Shown one piece after another: positions 47,338 through 57,840 of a stretch of 64,000 bases of DNA. Numbering within the stretch: the first letter of the stretch is position 1; the number at the start of each line of letters is the position of its first letter. Source of the stretch: Nageia nagi (Eukaryota > Pinophyta); assembly GCA_050084985.1 (NCBI GenBank), contig JBITNC010000001.1:103664001-103728000 (forward strand), written 5' to 3'. The notes below the pieces were generated by a model. That model saw only the letters and a list, made by a program, of their open reading frames with translations, was not told the DNA's origin and made no database searches. Position numbers and translations under genes: made by a program.

Positions 47338-50300
47338 ATCAGGGAGTAGCGTCATCATCAGAAATTCAGGAACTCAGGGATTTGTGTAAGAACATGGCGA
47401 ATCAGATCACCATCCTAAGCAGACAGAGCAATGCAAGAAGATATCCTTACCCTGCAGTGGAAAAAGGCCCACATGTAATGATAGAAACTTCAGACCAAGG
47501 TTCATCCTCCGGGTCAGTCGTTGGTTTGTGTTTGGCTTGCAATGATGCACATGAACAAGCAACATGTCCCGTGTATCAGTACCAAGAGTATTTGTCTAGA
47601 AATGGAGGTATCCCGCCGCCCGGAGTGGCAGATGACATAAATCAAAATGCAAACTTGATGAATTTTGCACCGGCAGATATAGGAGTTTTTGCGGTGGAAA
47701 CGAGATCGGGGAAGAAGCCCCTTGTTTCCGGTATTCCGGAAAGAAAAGTTGAATCCCAAAGAAACGCCGGACCAGTGCTTTCTAGGAAGCAAGACGCAGT
47801 CCCCGGTTCTAAGGATAAGGTCCTGGAAAAGGAAAAAAATGCCGAAAAATTCCCACTTCCGGAGATCAAACCGACCCCAAAAATCGATGACCAAAGTATT
47901 CGGAAGCTAAGGTTTCCTTCACTCACTAAGCACCAGAGGAAAGATGATACCCTACAGCTCCGGGAAAGTTTCATCGATAGTTTTAAAAACAAAATCGGAG
48001 AACCTCTGGCTATTCCCGAGTTCAATATTGTGGCTGAGTTAAAGAGGACGCCTGCAAGAGTATCTTTGTTTGAGGCTTTAAAAATTCCTGGGCAGATTGA
48101 TTTGCTAAAAGCGTCCCTTATAGCTCAGAATGAAGGAATAGAAAAGGTTCTAAATCTTTTTGAGACATCAAAAATTCCGGGGATGGGAAAAAATAAACCC
48201 CCGGCCTTTTACATGACTCTGGAAATTGAAGGATATGTGCTCCATAATTGTTTGGTTGATTCCGGAGCGGCTACTACTGTTATGCCCAAAGCAGTGTGTG
48301 ACGTAATGGGATTGCCTATGACACGAACTACTACTGGAGTATTACAGTTGGATTCCACACCTGTTAAGACAGTGGGAGTTATCAAAGATGTAGTTCTAAA
48401 GATACACAAGTGCCCCTCTGTGGTTATCACTCAAGAAGTTGTTGTGGTTGAATTGCCCCCCCTGTTCGGGTTATGTTTGTCCAGAGAGTTTACAGCAAAA
48501 ATAGGAGGTTACCTAGCAATGGATTATACTCATTATCTGATCCCTTGCGGGAATAAGAGGGTTAGGTTGAACAATGAGGAAATTTCCGAGTTTCACGTAG
48601 AGAAAAGGGAGGAAGTGTGTGCAATCTTTGGTGAACTAGAGGAATCAGATGAATTACTGGAAAAGTTGCAAACAGAAGACCCGTATAGTATGAGTATGCT
48701 TAATACCATCAGCGATATGGAATTCGGAAATTATTGCTTGATGGAACCGGAGTCTTTTGCCCCGGAACTCACTAAGGGAAACTTCCGGAGAAATGAGATC
48801 TGGGAGATGTTTTTTGACGGAGCTAGGTCTAAAAATGGATCTGGAGTGGGAATCATTCTGAAGGAACCAAATGGCAAGGTATATAAATTCTCTTTCAGAC
48901 TTACTTGGTTGTGCTCAAATAATGTAACAGAGTATGAAGCACTTTGCCTCGGACTGGAACAAGCCATTAAAATGAAGATCCGGTGTTTGAAGATCAAAGG
49001 AGATTCAGAGCTAATAGTAAAGCAGGTGACGAATAGATGTTCAGTAAAGCATCACTATTTGAAATCATACAGAAATAGGGTTTGGGATCTGTTTGAACAT
49101 TTCGAGGCTCTACATATCCAGTCGATCTCAAGGAGGTTCAATCAAGATGCCGATGCTTTAGCACAGATGGGTGCCAGCTTTGATCCCACTAATGATTGGT
49201 TCAGGAAAAAAGGGGTTCAACTCATTTTCAGGCCTTCAATTCCGGATAATGATTCCTTTTGGCAAGTGTTCCGGGATGAGGCTCAGATTAATCAATTCTT
49301 ATTACAACAAGCTGTGTGTCATGCTGTAGGGGAAGAAGATTCTGAGATCTTCCGGGAGCAGGATATAATTCAACTGAATAATAATAAGATTCCCAAGGAT
49401 TTGATTCCGTTCGAAGCATTGTTTGACAGATGTGACCAGGTAAAAAGAAGAGGTCTAAGTATAAATCCGGACAACTATAGAGAATGTGAGGTTTTCCCGG
49501 GCAAGTCATTAAAAATCGGCACCTGTAATACCCCGGAACAAACCCAAGAGATTGTGCAATTGTGCAAGGCATATGTAGACATCATAGCTTGGTCTTATGA
49601 TGATTTGAAAGTTTTCGATAAGTCAGTAATGCAGCATACTATTGAATTAATAGAAAACGCCAAACTAGTCAGACAGAAACAGAGGCCAGTGAACCCTAAG
49701 ATCGAAGCAGCTATGAAACAAGAAGTTCTGAAATTGTATAAAGCTGGAATAATTTATCCCATTAAACACTCCACTTGGGTAGCGAACCTCGTGCCTGTCC
49801 GGAAGAAAAATGGTGAGATAAGGCTGTGTGTAGATTTCCGGGGCCTGAATAAAGTATCCTTGAGAGATCATTATCCTTTACCACCAATGGAACAAATACT
49901 CAATACCGTGGCGGGTGCTGAAAAATTCTCTTTGATAGACGGTTTCTCCGGGTACAATCAGGTGTGGGTCCGGAACGAAGACCAATTTAAAACGGCTTTT
50001 ACAACCAAATGGGGTACATTTGCTTTCCAGAGAATGCCTTTCGGTCTGTCCAATGCAGGAGCTACTTTCCAAAGAGCTATGGATCATGCATTTGGAGAGT
50101 TGGTGAACAAAAGCGTGGTGGTATACCTTGACGATATTACTGTGTTCTCACATAACAAAAAACTTCACGTCCAACACCTGGAGCAGGTTTTCATCAAATG
50201 TAGAAGGTATGGCATATCCTTAAATCCTAAGAAATCAATTTTCGCTGTGGATGAAGGGAAGTTATTGGGTCATGTGATTTCAAAAGAAGGTTGGGCCATT

Positions 50301-52265
50301 GATCCAGATAGAATAAAAGCAATAAATAACTTAGTCCTCCCATCCAATAAGAAGTCTCTACAGTCTTTTCTGGGTCAGATTAATTTTGTCAGAAGATTTG
50401 TTCAGGATTTTTCAGGCATTGTCAAACCTATTACTCAGATGCTAAAAAAGGATACACTGTTTGAGTGGACGGAAGAAGGTAAAAAGGCTTTTCAGGAAAT
50501 CAAAGAGGTAATTACTAAAGCCCCGGTACTGAGAAATCCGGATTTTAGTAAGAAGTTTATTCTGTATGCATATGGTTCGGATACTAGTGTCGCTGCTATT
50601 CTGACTCAAAAGTATGAAAAGAATGAGGAATATCCCGTAGCGTTCTTCAGCCAAACTATGAATAGTTGCGAAGAGAAATATACCTTTCTCGAAAAACAAG
50701 TTTTGGCCATTGTGAAAGCTCTTAGTAAGTTGAAACATTATGTTGCTCAAAGCAAGATTTTGATTCTAACTATACATCCGGATGTCAGGTCTTATATTAT
50801 GCAGGGTGAGTTAGGAGAAGGAAGACCCGGCTGGATTTCAAAAATCCTCAAATATGATGTAGAAATCCGACCTACCAAGCTCATAAAAGGGAGAGCGCTT
50901 TGTGAGCAACTTGCAAAATCAACAACACCAGAGGAGGGAACAGTATGCCATATTGAACAAAAGGTACCAGAGGTCGAACACGGGGTTATAACGAATGATT
51001 GGGTAGAGCAGCTAAGCCGATACTTCGAGTCCGGAAAGCTTCCTGACAACATGAATGCGTCCCAGAGAAGGCGGTTCAAAATTCATGCCCAGAACTATAC
51101 AGAAATAGATCAGGTACTTTATAGAAGAAATCATGATGGTGTTTTGCTGAGGTGTGTACCGGCATCGAAGACAGAAGAACTTATTGAAGAGTTCCATTCT
51201 GGGATGTCCAGAGGCCATTATTCCGGATATACAATGGTGGGTAAAATTATCCAAGCCGGATATTATTGGCCTACCATGTTTAAAGAGGCTTTTGCAAAAT
51301 CCCAGAGTTGTGAGAAATGTCAAAGGTTTGCGGGGAGAAGGAGGAGTTCAGCATTGCCGTTGGAACCGGTGCAAGCGGAGGAACCCTTTCAGCAATGGGG
51401 GTTGGATTTTATTGGAGTAATCAATCCTAATTCTTCAGCCGGGCATAAATTTATTCTCACAGCTACAGATTTTTTCACCAGATGGGCAGAGGCAGAAGCC
51501 GTGAAGGAAGCAAACCAGAAGACCGTGGTAAAGTTCATAGAGAAGCTAATCACTAGGTATGGTATCCCTCAAACAATTGTTTCAGACAATGGCTTAGCAT
51601 TTGTAGGAACAGAAGTCACAAATTTTGCTATGAGATTTGGTATTTATTGGAAAACTTCCTCGAATTACTACCCTCAGGGTAATGGTTTGGCCGAATCTAC
51701 AAATAAGAACTTGATCCGGATTCTTAAAAGAATAATGGAAGACAATCCAAGAACTTGGCATGAGAAACTTAATTGGGCATTGTGGGCAGATAGGATCACT
51801 GTGAAGGCATCCATCAAAACCAGCCCTTATACTCTGGTATACGGGAAGAGAGCCATGTTGCCAAGTCATTTCGAGCTTCCGGCCTTGAAAATTTTACAGG
51901 AATACGGAGGAGATTTCGAACCGCATCAGGTCCGTCTGAATGAACTACTGCATTTGGAAGAACTCCGGAGTCAGTCGTATCAGAGTTTACAGAACAGAAA
52001 TGAAGTAGTCAAAAGATGGTTTGATAACCGGAAGGCCACTCCAGGAGATTTCAAGGAAGGAGATTTAGTTTTGAAATGGGATGAAGACAGAGCCAAGACT
52101 GGGAAACATAAAAAGTTTGAATCCTTATGGTCCGGACCGTACATGATATCTAGATGCGCGGGAAAAAATTCTTTTGAAATAGCAAAGTTAAATGGGTGGC
52201 GGCTTCCAATCTTGGTTAATGGGCAGCACTTAAAGCACTATGAACCCGCATGCGCGGGAGATTGA
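47334..52265 (+). CDS. pol: Pol polyprotein: knuckle, protease, extra RNase H, RT, degenerate RNase H, integrase
   Basis: 1,643 codons counted from GTG 47334, with no internal stop; the real entry is probably by frameshift from gag. Residues 66-78: zinc knuckle C-x2-C-x3-H-x4-C. About 300-400: aspartic protease with D-S-G-A-A at 309. About 490-615: additional RNase H with D495, E533, D557 and D607. About 784-990: RT with Y-L-D-D at 931-934. About 1060-1150: second RNase H fold in which Asp, Glu and Asp are Y1080, Q1122 and I1147. About 1285-1330: integrase zinc site. Integrase core D1358, D1418 and E1454 (D-35-E). About 1600: GPY module. No chromodomain. Together these would copy the RNA and insert the DNA. 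Except for the gag junction it looks functional. Confidence 0.95.
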   Translation: MNQGVASSSEIQELRDLCKNMANQITILSRQSNARRYPYPAVEKGPHVMIETSDQGSSSGSVVGLCLACNDAHEQATCPVYQYQEYLSRNGGIPPPGVADDINQNANLMNFAPADIGVFAVETRSGKKPLVSGIPERKVESQRNAGPVLSRKQDAVPGSKDKVLEKEKNAEKFPLPEIKPTPKIDDQSIRKLRFPSLTKHQRKDDTLQLRESFIDSFKNKIGEPLAIPEFNIVAELKRTPARVSLFEALKIPGQIDLLKASLIAQNEGIEKVLNLFETSKIPGMGKNKPPAFYMTLEIEGYVLHNCLVDSGAATTVMPKAVCDVMGLPMTRTTTGVLQLDSTPVKTVGVIKDVVLKIHKCPSVVITQEVVVVELPPLFGLCLSREFTAKIGGYLAMDYTHYLIPCGNKRVRLNNEEISEFHVEKREEVCAIFGELEESDELLEKLQTEDPYSMSMLNTISDMEFGNYCLMEPESFAPELTKGNFRRNEIWEMFFDGARSKNGSGVGIILKEPNGKVYKFSFRLTWLCSNNVTEYEALCLGLEQAIKMKIRCLKIKGDSELIVKQVTNRCSVKHHYLKSYRNRVWDLFEHFEALHIQSISRRFNQDADALAQMGASFDPTNDWFRKKGVQLIFRPSIPDNDSFWQVFRDEAQINQFLLQQAVCHAVGEEDSEIFREQDIIQLNNNKIPKDLIPFEALFDRCDQVKRRGLSINPDNYRECEVFPGKSLKIGTCNTPEQTQEIVQLCKAYVDIIAWSYDDLKVFDKSVMQHTIELIENAKLVRQKQRPVNPKIEAAMKQEVLKLYKAGIIYPIKHSTWVANLVPVRKKNGEIRLCVDFRGLNKVSLRDHYPLPPMEQILNTVAGAEKFSLIDGFSGYNQVWVRNEDQFKTAFTTKWGTFAFQRMPFGLSNAGATFQRAMDHAFGELVNKSVVVYLDDITVFSHNKKLHVQHLEQVFIKCRRYGISLNPKKSIFAVDEGKLLGHVISKEGWAIDPDRIKAINNLVLPSNKKSLQSFLGQINFVRRFVQDFSGIVKPITQMLKKDTLFEWTEEGKKAFQEIKEVITKAPVLRNPDFSKKFILYAYGSDTSVAAILTQKYEKNEEYPVAFFSQTMNSCEEKYTFLEKQVLAIVKALSKLKHYVAQSKILILTIHPDVRSYIMQGELGEGRPGWISKILKYDVEIRPTKLIKGRALCEQLAKSTTPEEGTVCHIEQKVPEVEHGVITNDWVEQLSRYFESGKLPDNMNASQRRRFKIHAQNYTEIDQVLYRRNHDGVLLRCVPASKTEELIEEFHSGMSRGHYSGYTMVGKIIQAGYYWPTMFKEAFAKSQSCEKCQRFAGRRRSSALPLEPVQAEEPFQQWGLDFIGVINPNSSAGHKFILTATDFFTRWAEAEAVKEANQKTVVKFIEKLITRYGIPQTIVSDNGLAFVGTEVTNFAMRFGIYWKTSSNYYPQGNGLAESTNKNLIRILKRIMEDNPRTWHEKLNWALWADRITVKASIKTSPYTLVYGKRAMLPSHFELPALKILQEYGGDFEPHQVRLNELLHLEELRSQSYQSLQNRNEVVKRWFDNRKATPGDFKEGDLVLKWDEDRAKTGKHKKFESLWSGPYMISRCAGKNSFEIAKLNGWRLPILVNGQHLKHYEPACAGD

Positions 52266-52392
52266 CCGAAGGAAAAGACATGGTTTTGTATATATGTAAA
52301 TAGAAAAGATATGATTTTCAATTTGGAATTTTGAGGCTGGATTCTAAATTTCTTTTGACAAAGGCGAAATTTTCCCTCAGAAGTCGCCATAA
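52266..52392 (+). other. Region between pol and 3' LTR, no standard PPT
   Basis: 127 bases. The only purine-rich run is 'gaaggaaaagaca', over 110 bases from the LTR. The bases abutting the LTR are 'cagaagtcgccataa', which is not a polypurine tract. AGTCGCCA at 52382-52389 is the exact complement of TGGCGACT at 46286-46293 in the primer region. Confidence 0.7.
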
Positions 52393-54221
52393 TGTAGATT
52401 CCTACAGAATAAATTCTTTGTTAAAACCCCGGTAGCCTTTACTTACAATCATGGGTTCATTTTGAGATTCGCGGGAGTTTTGGAGCAGATAAAGCAGCTC
52501 GGAATCAGAGTAAAGTTTTCCGGAACGAAATGAAGACGTGGCGGAAGATAGGATAGTCGCATTTGGTGAAGACCGGGTTCCGGAGATGATGAAGTCAGCA
52601 AGGGGAATTGAAAGGCCCGGAGTGAGTGAGCTAAACATTCCCGGAAATAAAGCTATGACGTCAAAGAAAAGATGAAGCTCACTTTTACAAAGGAAACCGG
52701 AGTCCGGAAGAGATGACGTCAGCAAGAGAAAGTTATTATCCGGAACCATAAAGGAAAACATTCCGGAGGAAGGAAGAGATGACGTCACAGGCGAAACGAC
52801 GTTCACATTTTTTATAAAAGCCGGAGTCCGGAGATGACGAGTCATCAAAGGTAACTAGAAGGCCCGGAATCTGTGCATGGAGCATTCCGGACATATGAAG
52901 GCGATGTCACAGGTAGAACAGTGTTCATATCTTGCAGGAAATCAGACTCCGGAAGCAATGAAGTCTACACCGTCTTATCCGGAAGGCGAAGCGTTCCGGA
53001 GGTCCGGAAATGACGTCACATGGAAAGGCAAAGTCTACATCCGGAAGGGAAACCGGAGCCCGGAACAGATGACATCAGCAAAAAGAAGATTAGTATCCGG
53101 AACCAGCGAGCGAGAAATTCCGGAGATTCAAAGGTGATGTCACAAGGAGATATAAAGTTTACAATCATAAAGCAAACCGGAGCCCGGAATGGATGACATC
53201 ATCAAGGAGTGACTTAGTGTCCGGAGCCAATGGAATGAAGAATTCCGGAGACTTGAAGCTGACGTCAGGTGAAGGGGAAAAGATTAACATTTGGAATTAA
53301 GACCACGTCAAGAGGAAAACAGGCCCGCAACGAAAGATCAAAGAGTCAGAGTCGGAGAATTGAACATCCCGGGAGAGAGAGAGAGAAGTCTGCAAAATTC
53401 CAGAGCGCCATCATCAAGGGAATCGAATCATCAGCAATCTGCCCAATTTTGTAACAGTCGGCCAAGTGTCATATGTAGTTGATAGCAGTTCAAGAAGGCC
53501 GGAATCTTGCGGCCGTTTTTGTAAACGTTTCCGTTCTGTAACCTTGTAACTGTTGTTAATACAGTATAAATATATGAAAATAAAGAGAAACTAGGGTCGG
53601 AAGCCTAGTATTGCCCTTTTCATTTGTTCTCGAAGACCTGTAGCTTCAGTCCGGTACTATGAAACCATCTTGACCTTTCTTGTCTAGCACTCGTAATTGT
53701 TATTCTTAATTTGGTTACATTGTGGCAGCTTAGCTTGTTTCCTGAGTAATAGTTGCGGGTTGCTAGTATAACTGTGTCTGCTACATGGTAGAGTAGAAGC
53801 TGGGGAGCTATTCAGAGAGTGAGGACTTGTTCTGTGGCTGCGACACTAGATTCAGGCCAAGGTTTCGCATACTGCGAAAGCCTGCGCTGAACTAGTGATC
53901 TACCCCTTTGCTTTCTCTCTCGTTACCCTATCCTTTTATCCCTTTCCTGTTACTCTATCCTTTTATCCCTTTCCTGTTACTCTCATCCTTTTGCTTACAT
54001 TCCTCGCACCCTGTCCTTTTTATTTCCTCTCTTGTTACCCTTACTCTTTTGCTTTAATCTCTCGCACTCTGTTCTTTTTATCTCTTTCCAGTTACTTTTT
54101 CTATACCCAATGGATAAGGAACCGGCCTTCTCCGGAGATCAGGCTGCGTCCTACAGTCTGTTCGTGAACTACTTTGGTTAAGATTGTTCCAGGCGCACAT
54201 ATTACACAATCTCAATCAACA
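52393..54221 (+). repeat. Tat-like element 3' LTR
   Basis: 1,829 bp, identical to the 5' LTR except at 52742 and 53552. TATAAATA is at 53565 and AATAAA at 53579. Followed by TSD GTACC. Confidence 0.96.
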
Positions 54222-54226
54222 GTACC
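54222..54226. repeat. Target site duplication GTACC (right)
   Basis: Matches 44410-44414. Confidence 0.93.
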
Positions 54227-55024
54227 CTAAATAGAAGGGAAGGGAGGTAGTTCTAGAGAGAACATAAAACCTCATGAGGTCCTTAATAAGATATTTGAAA
54301 TTATTGAAAAATATTATAATGCATTTAGAGTCAGATGCATTATGTTCAAGAAAAATGGGTTGTCCTAATCCTCAATACTCATAAGCCTTTCCTAGTACTC
54401 AAAATCAATGAATCTTGGATCCTTGGAATAACATGGGAGATGAAGATGGCAAGGAGCTACATCCAAAGGTTGAATACTTAATGAAGTTCATAAATTATGT
54501 ATTCATAAGGATAAGCCTATAAGTCATATGTAAACCTATTGGTAATAATCCAAGGGATGTATTTGGTGTGATTCACTCTATGAAATATTCTTAAATGTAT
54601 TTAAATGATATCTAATATAATTGAATCCAAAAATGTTCCCACATGAATAATTCAAAGAAAGTATTACAACACCTTTATCTCCAAAGGAATAACCTTCTAT
54701 TTAATGTACAAAATAAAATCATATTCATGGGTGAAATTATAAGGACAATTCTAATGTTTCTAAGGTAATCATAAGCTATGGTTGTCTTAACCAATACTAT
54801 TTAAGTTTAATATCATGGAAATTGATTCAAAAAGGAGAAACGATGTCTAATATGGAGATAATTAATTGGTAAAACATAGTATCACTACATTATTTAGCTA
54901 AGTGCGAATTAATAACAAAATGTGATTTATGGAATGACACCATCAATCCCTAGACACTTGTAAGTGGATCAAGTAGGATAACCTAGTGTCCTTAGGAAAC
55001 TTTGTATTAATTCAAAAGTAGGAC

Positions 55025-55109
<85 letters not shown>

Positions 55110-56435
55110 ATAAGGAAGTCAATAACACATAGCAAATGTTACATGCCATTAAGTTGAAAGGAGAAAACTTATGACATGGTTAAGATGAACATTGAATAAA
55201 TCCTATTCTTAGGAATATTTTCTTCAAGGCATTGAGGACAAATAATTAAGGCTCCTATGTTAAAAAGAATCTTTATGTATACTTGGTAAATTAGTCAAAC
55301 TCTTGTTATGTAGAATCAGTAAACAACATATAAAAAGAATATTCCTTAAGTATGGATGACTCTAAGTTGCATTTCCTTATTAGAATTAGTTGAATTTAGT
55401 TTTCACTCAAGGATTATTATTAGTTTATAGCATATCAAGTTATTATAAAGTATTACTTCTTGCACTACACCATGCATATGGGATAATTATAATACTTTTT
55501 TGAATATTCTTAGTGACTTGATGAACAATTTTGATTTGAAACATCTTACATACATTGATAAATTTATTACTTATTTATCAAATATATCTTAGTATATGAA
55601 ATATGGTTTGTTTACCATGAGTTATATTAGAGTAATATCTTAATGTTTGGTACAAGCATGAAACCTAGAAATCCTAATAATTGATCTAGGATTAATTATT
55701 TCTAGGATTGATATAACATGGGGTGGTTTTATCTTATAACCTTGGTTAAAAAATTTATCAGACTCTAAAAACCACTTGAGGGTATTGTTCCAATATCCAT
55801 GGCTCCACAAGATATGGGAATGGGAATGTTAGACTCCATGGTGAGCTTAGATGATAGATATGGGTAAGCTAGTGTATCATATCCTTGATAGGGTTTCAGA
55901 TGAGGATGAAAATTAATAAAACTATGATTATTGTATGAGGGTCATAAGTATTCATACTATCTATAGTTTAGCAAATAGGAATATGATTATTGTTTCATAG
56001 GTGATGATGCTTACCCACATCATAAGGAACATTACATAGAATAATCTATTTATGCTTATGATTTGGAGGGTTATATCAAAAGGATGAATAACCTAGTGGG
56101 TGAGAATTCACTTGGGTAATATGGGCCCTGAGTAGGAAACCATTACAAGGAGACCATAATGTTTGTTGCATAGTTCATGAGCAGAAATGGTGGGATCACC
56201 TACATGGAATCATCCAATGGGATGAGCATTATGATGTAAATACTAGAAGGACTATGATCAAGATTGGCTAATTTGGAAATTCCTAATCTTTTCATGTGAG
56301 TTATAACTAACTAAAATCATTTATATGCTCATATGGATCATCTTTTCCATGCCTATACTATCCAAGTGTTTAAACTAAACAAAAAAAGGTCTGAAATTTT
56401 AGAAACATTATAAAGAAATAGGTGCTAGTATTACA
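54227..56435 (+). repeat. LTR A, second part
   Basis: Continues LTR A after the nested element and ends CA at 56435 next to the PBS. It aligns along its length with the reverse complement of 59790-62225 (copy B). An example is 'ccatggctccacaagatatggg' at 55799 against the complement near 60390-60415. It contains the (TA)39 tract, which copy B lacks. Confidence 0.85.
55029..55106. repeat. (TA)39 microsatellite
   Basis: 78 uninterrupted bases of TA inside LTR A. No such tract at the matching place in copy B, so it expanded after the copies separated. Confidence 0.95.
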
Positions 56436-56447
56436 TTGGTATCAAAG
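56436..56447 (+). other. Primer binding site of element A (decayed)
   Basis: TTGGTATCAAAG directly after the LTR CA, one change from the initiator Met-tRNA type TTGGTATCAGAG. Confidence 0.85.
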
Positions 56448-56509
56448 TATCAAGTTCAAAATATTGGGCCTATCCTCCATGAATCTTTTACTATAAGATT
56501 TTAGGAGGT

Positions 56510-57840
56510 CAAGATGAGTATAATTGAGCCTAATGATAATACAATTTTGTGGACTTAGATTATGGCAATTCCAAGATGCATAACAAGAGCTATAGGAAAC
56601 CTACAAAAAGGTGTCAGGAATGGCCTCCCCATCAATGCTATTGCAAAAGCATATAAAAGGAATGTTAGAGGTTGAAATAAAAAGGATATAATAATGAGTA
56701 ATTCCAGTAGAAGGGTTTATAATAATAATGAAAATGAGATTTCCACAAATCATTCCAAATGGAAAAATGAAGGTGAAGAAGCCATCAAAGGGTTACAAGA
56801 GTAGGTTATGGAACAACAAGAAATTATAAATAATCTATTGAATCAATAGGCTGAACTTACAAGAAAAGAATTTGTTCTAGAACAAGTAAGGCCTAAAGGG
56901 ACAAATGATCAAATTTAGGAAAGAATTGAATAAGAACTTGCTTCAAACCTTAAGAAATCCCAAATCCCAAAGTTTAACAGTAAGTAAGAGGGTGAGCAAT
57001 ATGAAATATTGTTAGAAGAATAAGAGACATACTTCTCAATGAATAACTTATATCTAGAAACCAAAACTTTATGGGATACCTACAAATTCTTGATATTGCA
57101 CTTGAATGGTGGAATGCTTACAAGATTGAGCATGGGATCCAATATCTAAAATGGCTAGAGTTTGTTGTAGTATTTTACAAAAGATTCATTCCCCAAATCT
57201 ACTATGATAAAAAGTATGAAGAATACTATACCCTACAACAAGGATCCATAAGTTTCCATAGCTATCATTACATATTTGTTAGGCTAACTATGTTCTTGAA
57301 GATAAAAAATATATTAAGATTCACAAGTTTATTGTCAAGTTGACCCTAAAATTAAGAGTGTGGTGAATGTATTAAGCCCCAAAATCCTTAAAGAAGCTCA
57401 TGACATTGAAAATAGAGAAGAAGGCAATCTAGGTATCAAGAATACCTTTGTAAACTACACTCTTTAGGATGAAAAGATAAGAAAATCTACCAAAAGAGTA
57501 AAAGTGTAAAGCATCAAGTACATTAGTCAAGCAATAAGAAGATCAATGAAATTAACCATGGTTACAAGGATGATAACCCACCCCAGTTTAAGAAAATTCC
57601 ATTTGGAAATAAGAGTAATAAGAAGAAAAAATTTCAAAGGAAAAATCAATAGTTCCATAAGGAAAATTTTAATCTCAAGAATGGAAGCTAATGTTCTAGA
57701 AACCGTAGCCAAGGATTTCTAGATAAGAGGGATAATTAGAATATTTTTAAGGACAAGTTTTCAGAATTAAAAGAGGGTCTTAGAGATGGATGTTGAAACT
57801 TTGGTGGAGCTCACTTTGCTAATCAGTGTCCTTTGAAGAT
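56510..57840 (+). pseudogene. Element A gag, decayed
   Basis: Gag core at about 57060-57350, partly open at 57071-57343. It shows E-W-W-N-A-Y-K, K-W-L-E-F, Y-K-R-F-I-P, Y-Y-T-L-Q-Q-G-S-I-S and a S-Y-H-Y-I-F-V-R-L segment. This is the standard gypsy gag order ending in the L-x-Q-G box. A decayed zinc knuckle G-G-A-H-F-A-N-Q-C-P at about 57790-57835 has lost its first Cys pair. An upstream coiled segment lies near 56760-56900. Confidence 0.82.

Larger units (their letters stand above)
44415..54221 (+). mobile_element. Young, nearly intact Tat-like Ty3/gypsy retrotransposon
   Basis: 9,807 bp with 1,829-bp LTRs (44415-46243 and 52393-54221), TG...CA ends and a 5-bp TSD. The LTRs differ at two sites only: 44764 A versus 52742 G, and 45574 T versus 53552 G. 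Gag (46390-47337) and pol (47334-52265) are open. Pol carries an additional RNase H in the manner of the Tat group, but upstream of RT. It is visibly less AT-rich than its surroundings. At 2/1829 divergence it is recent on any plausible plant substitution rate. Confidence 0.95.
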
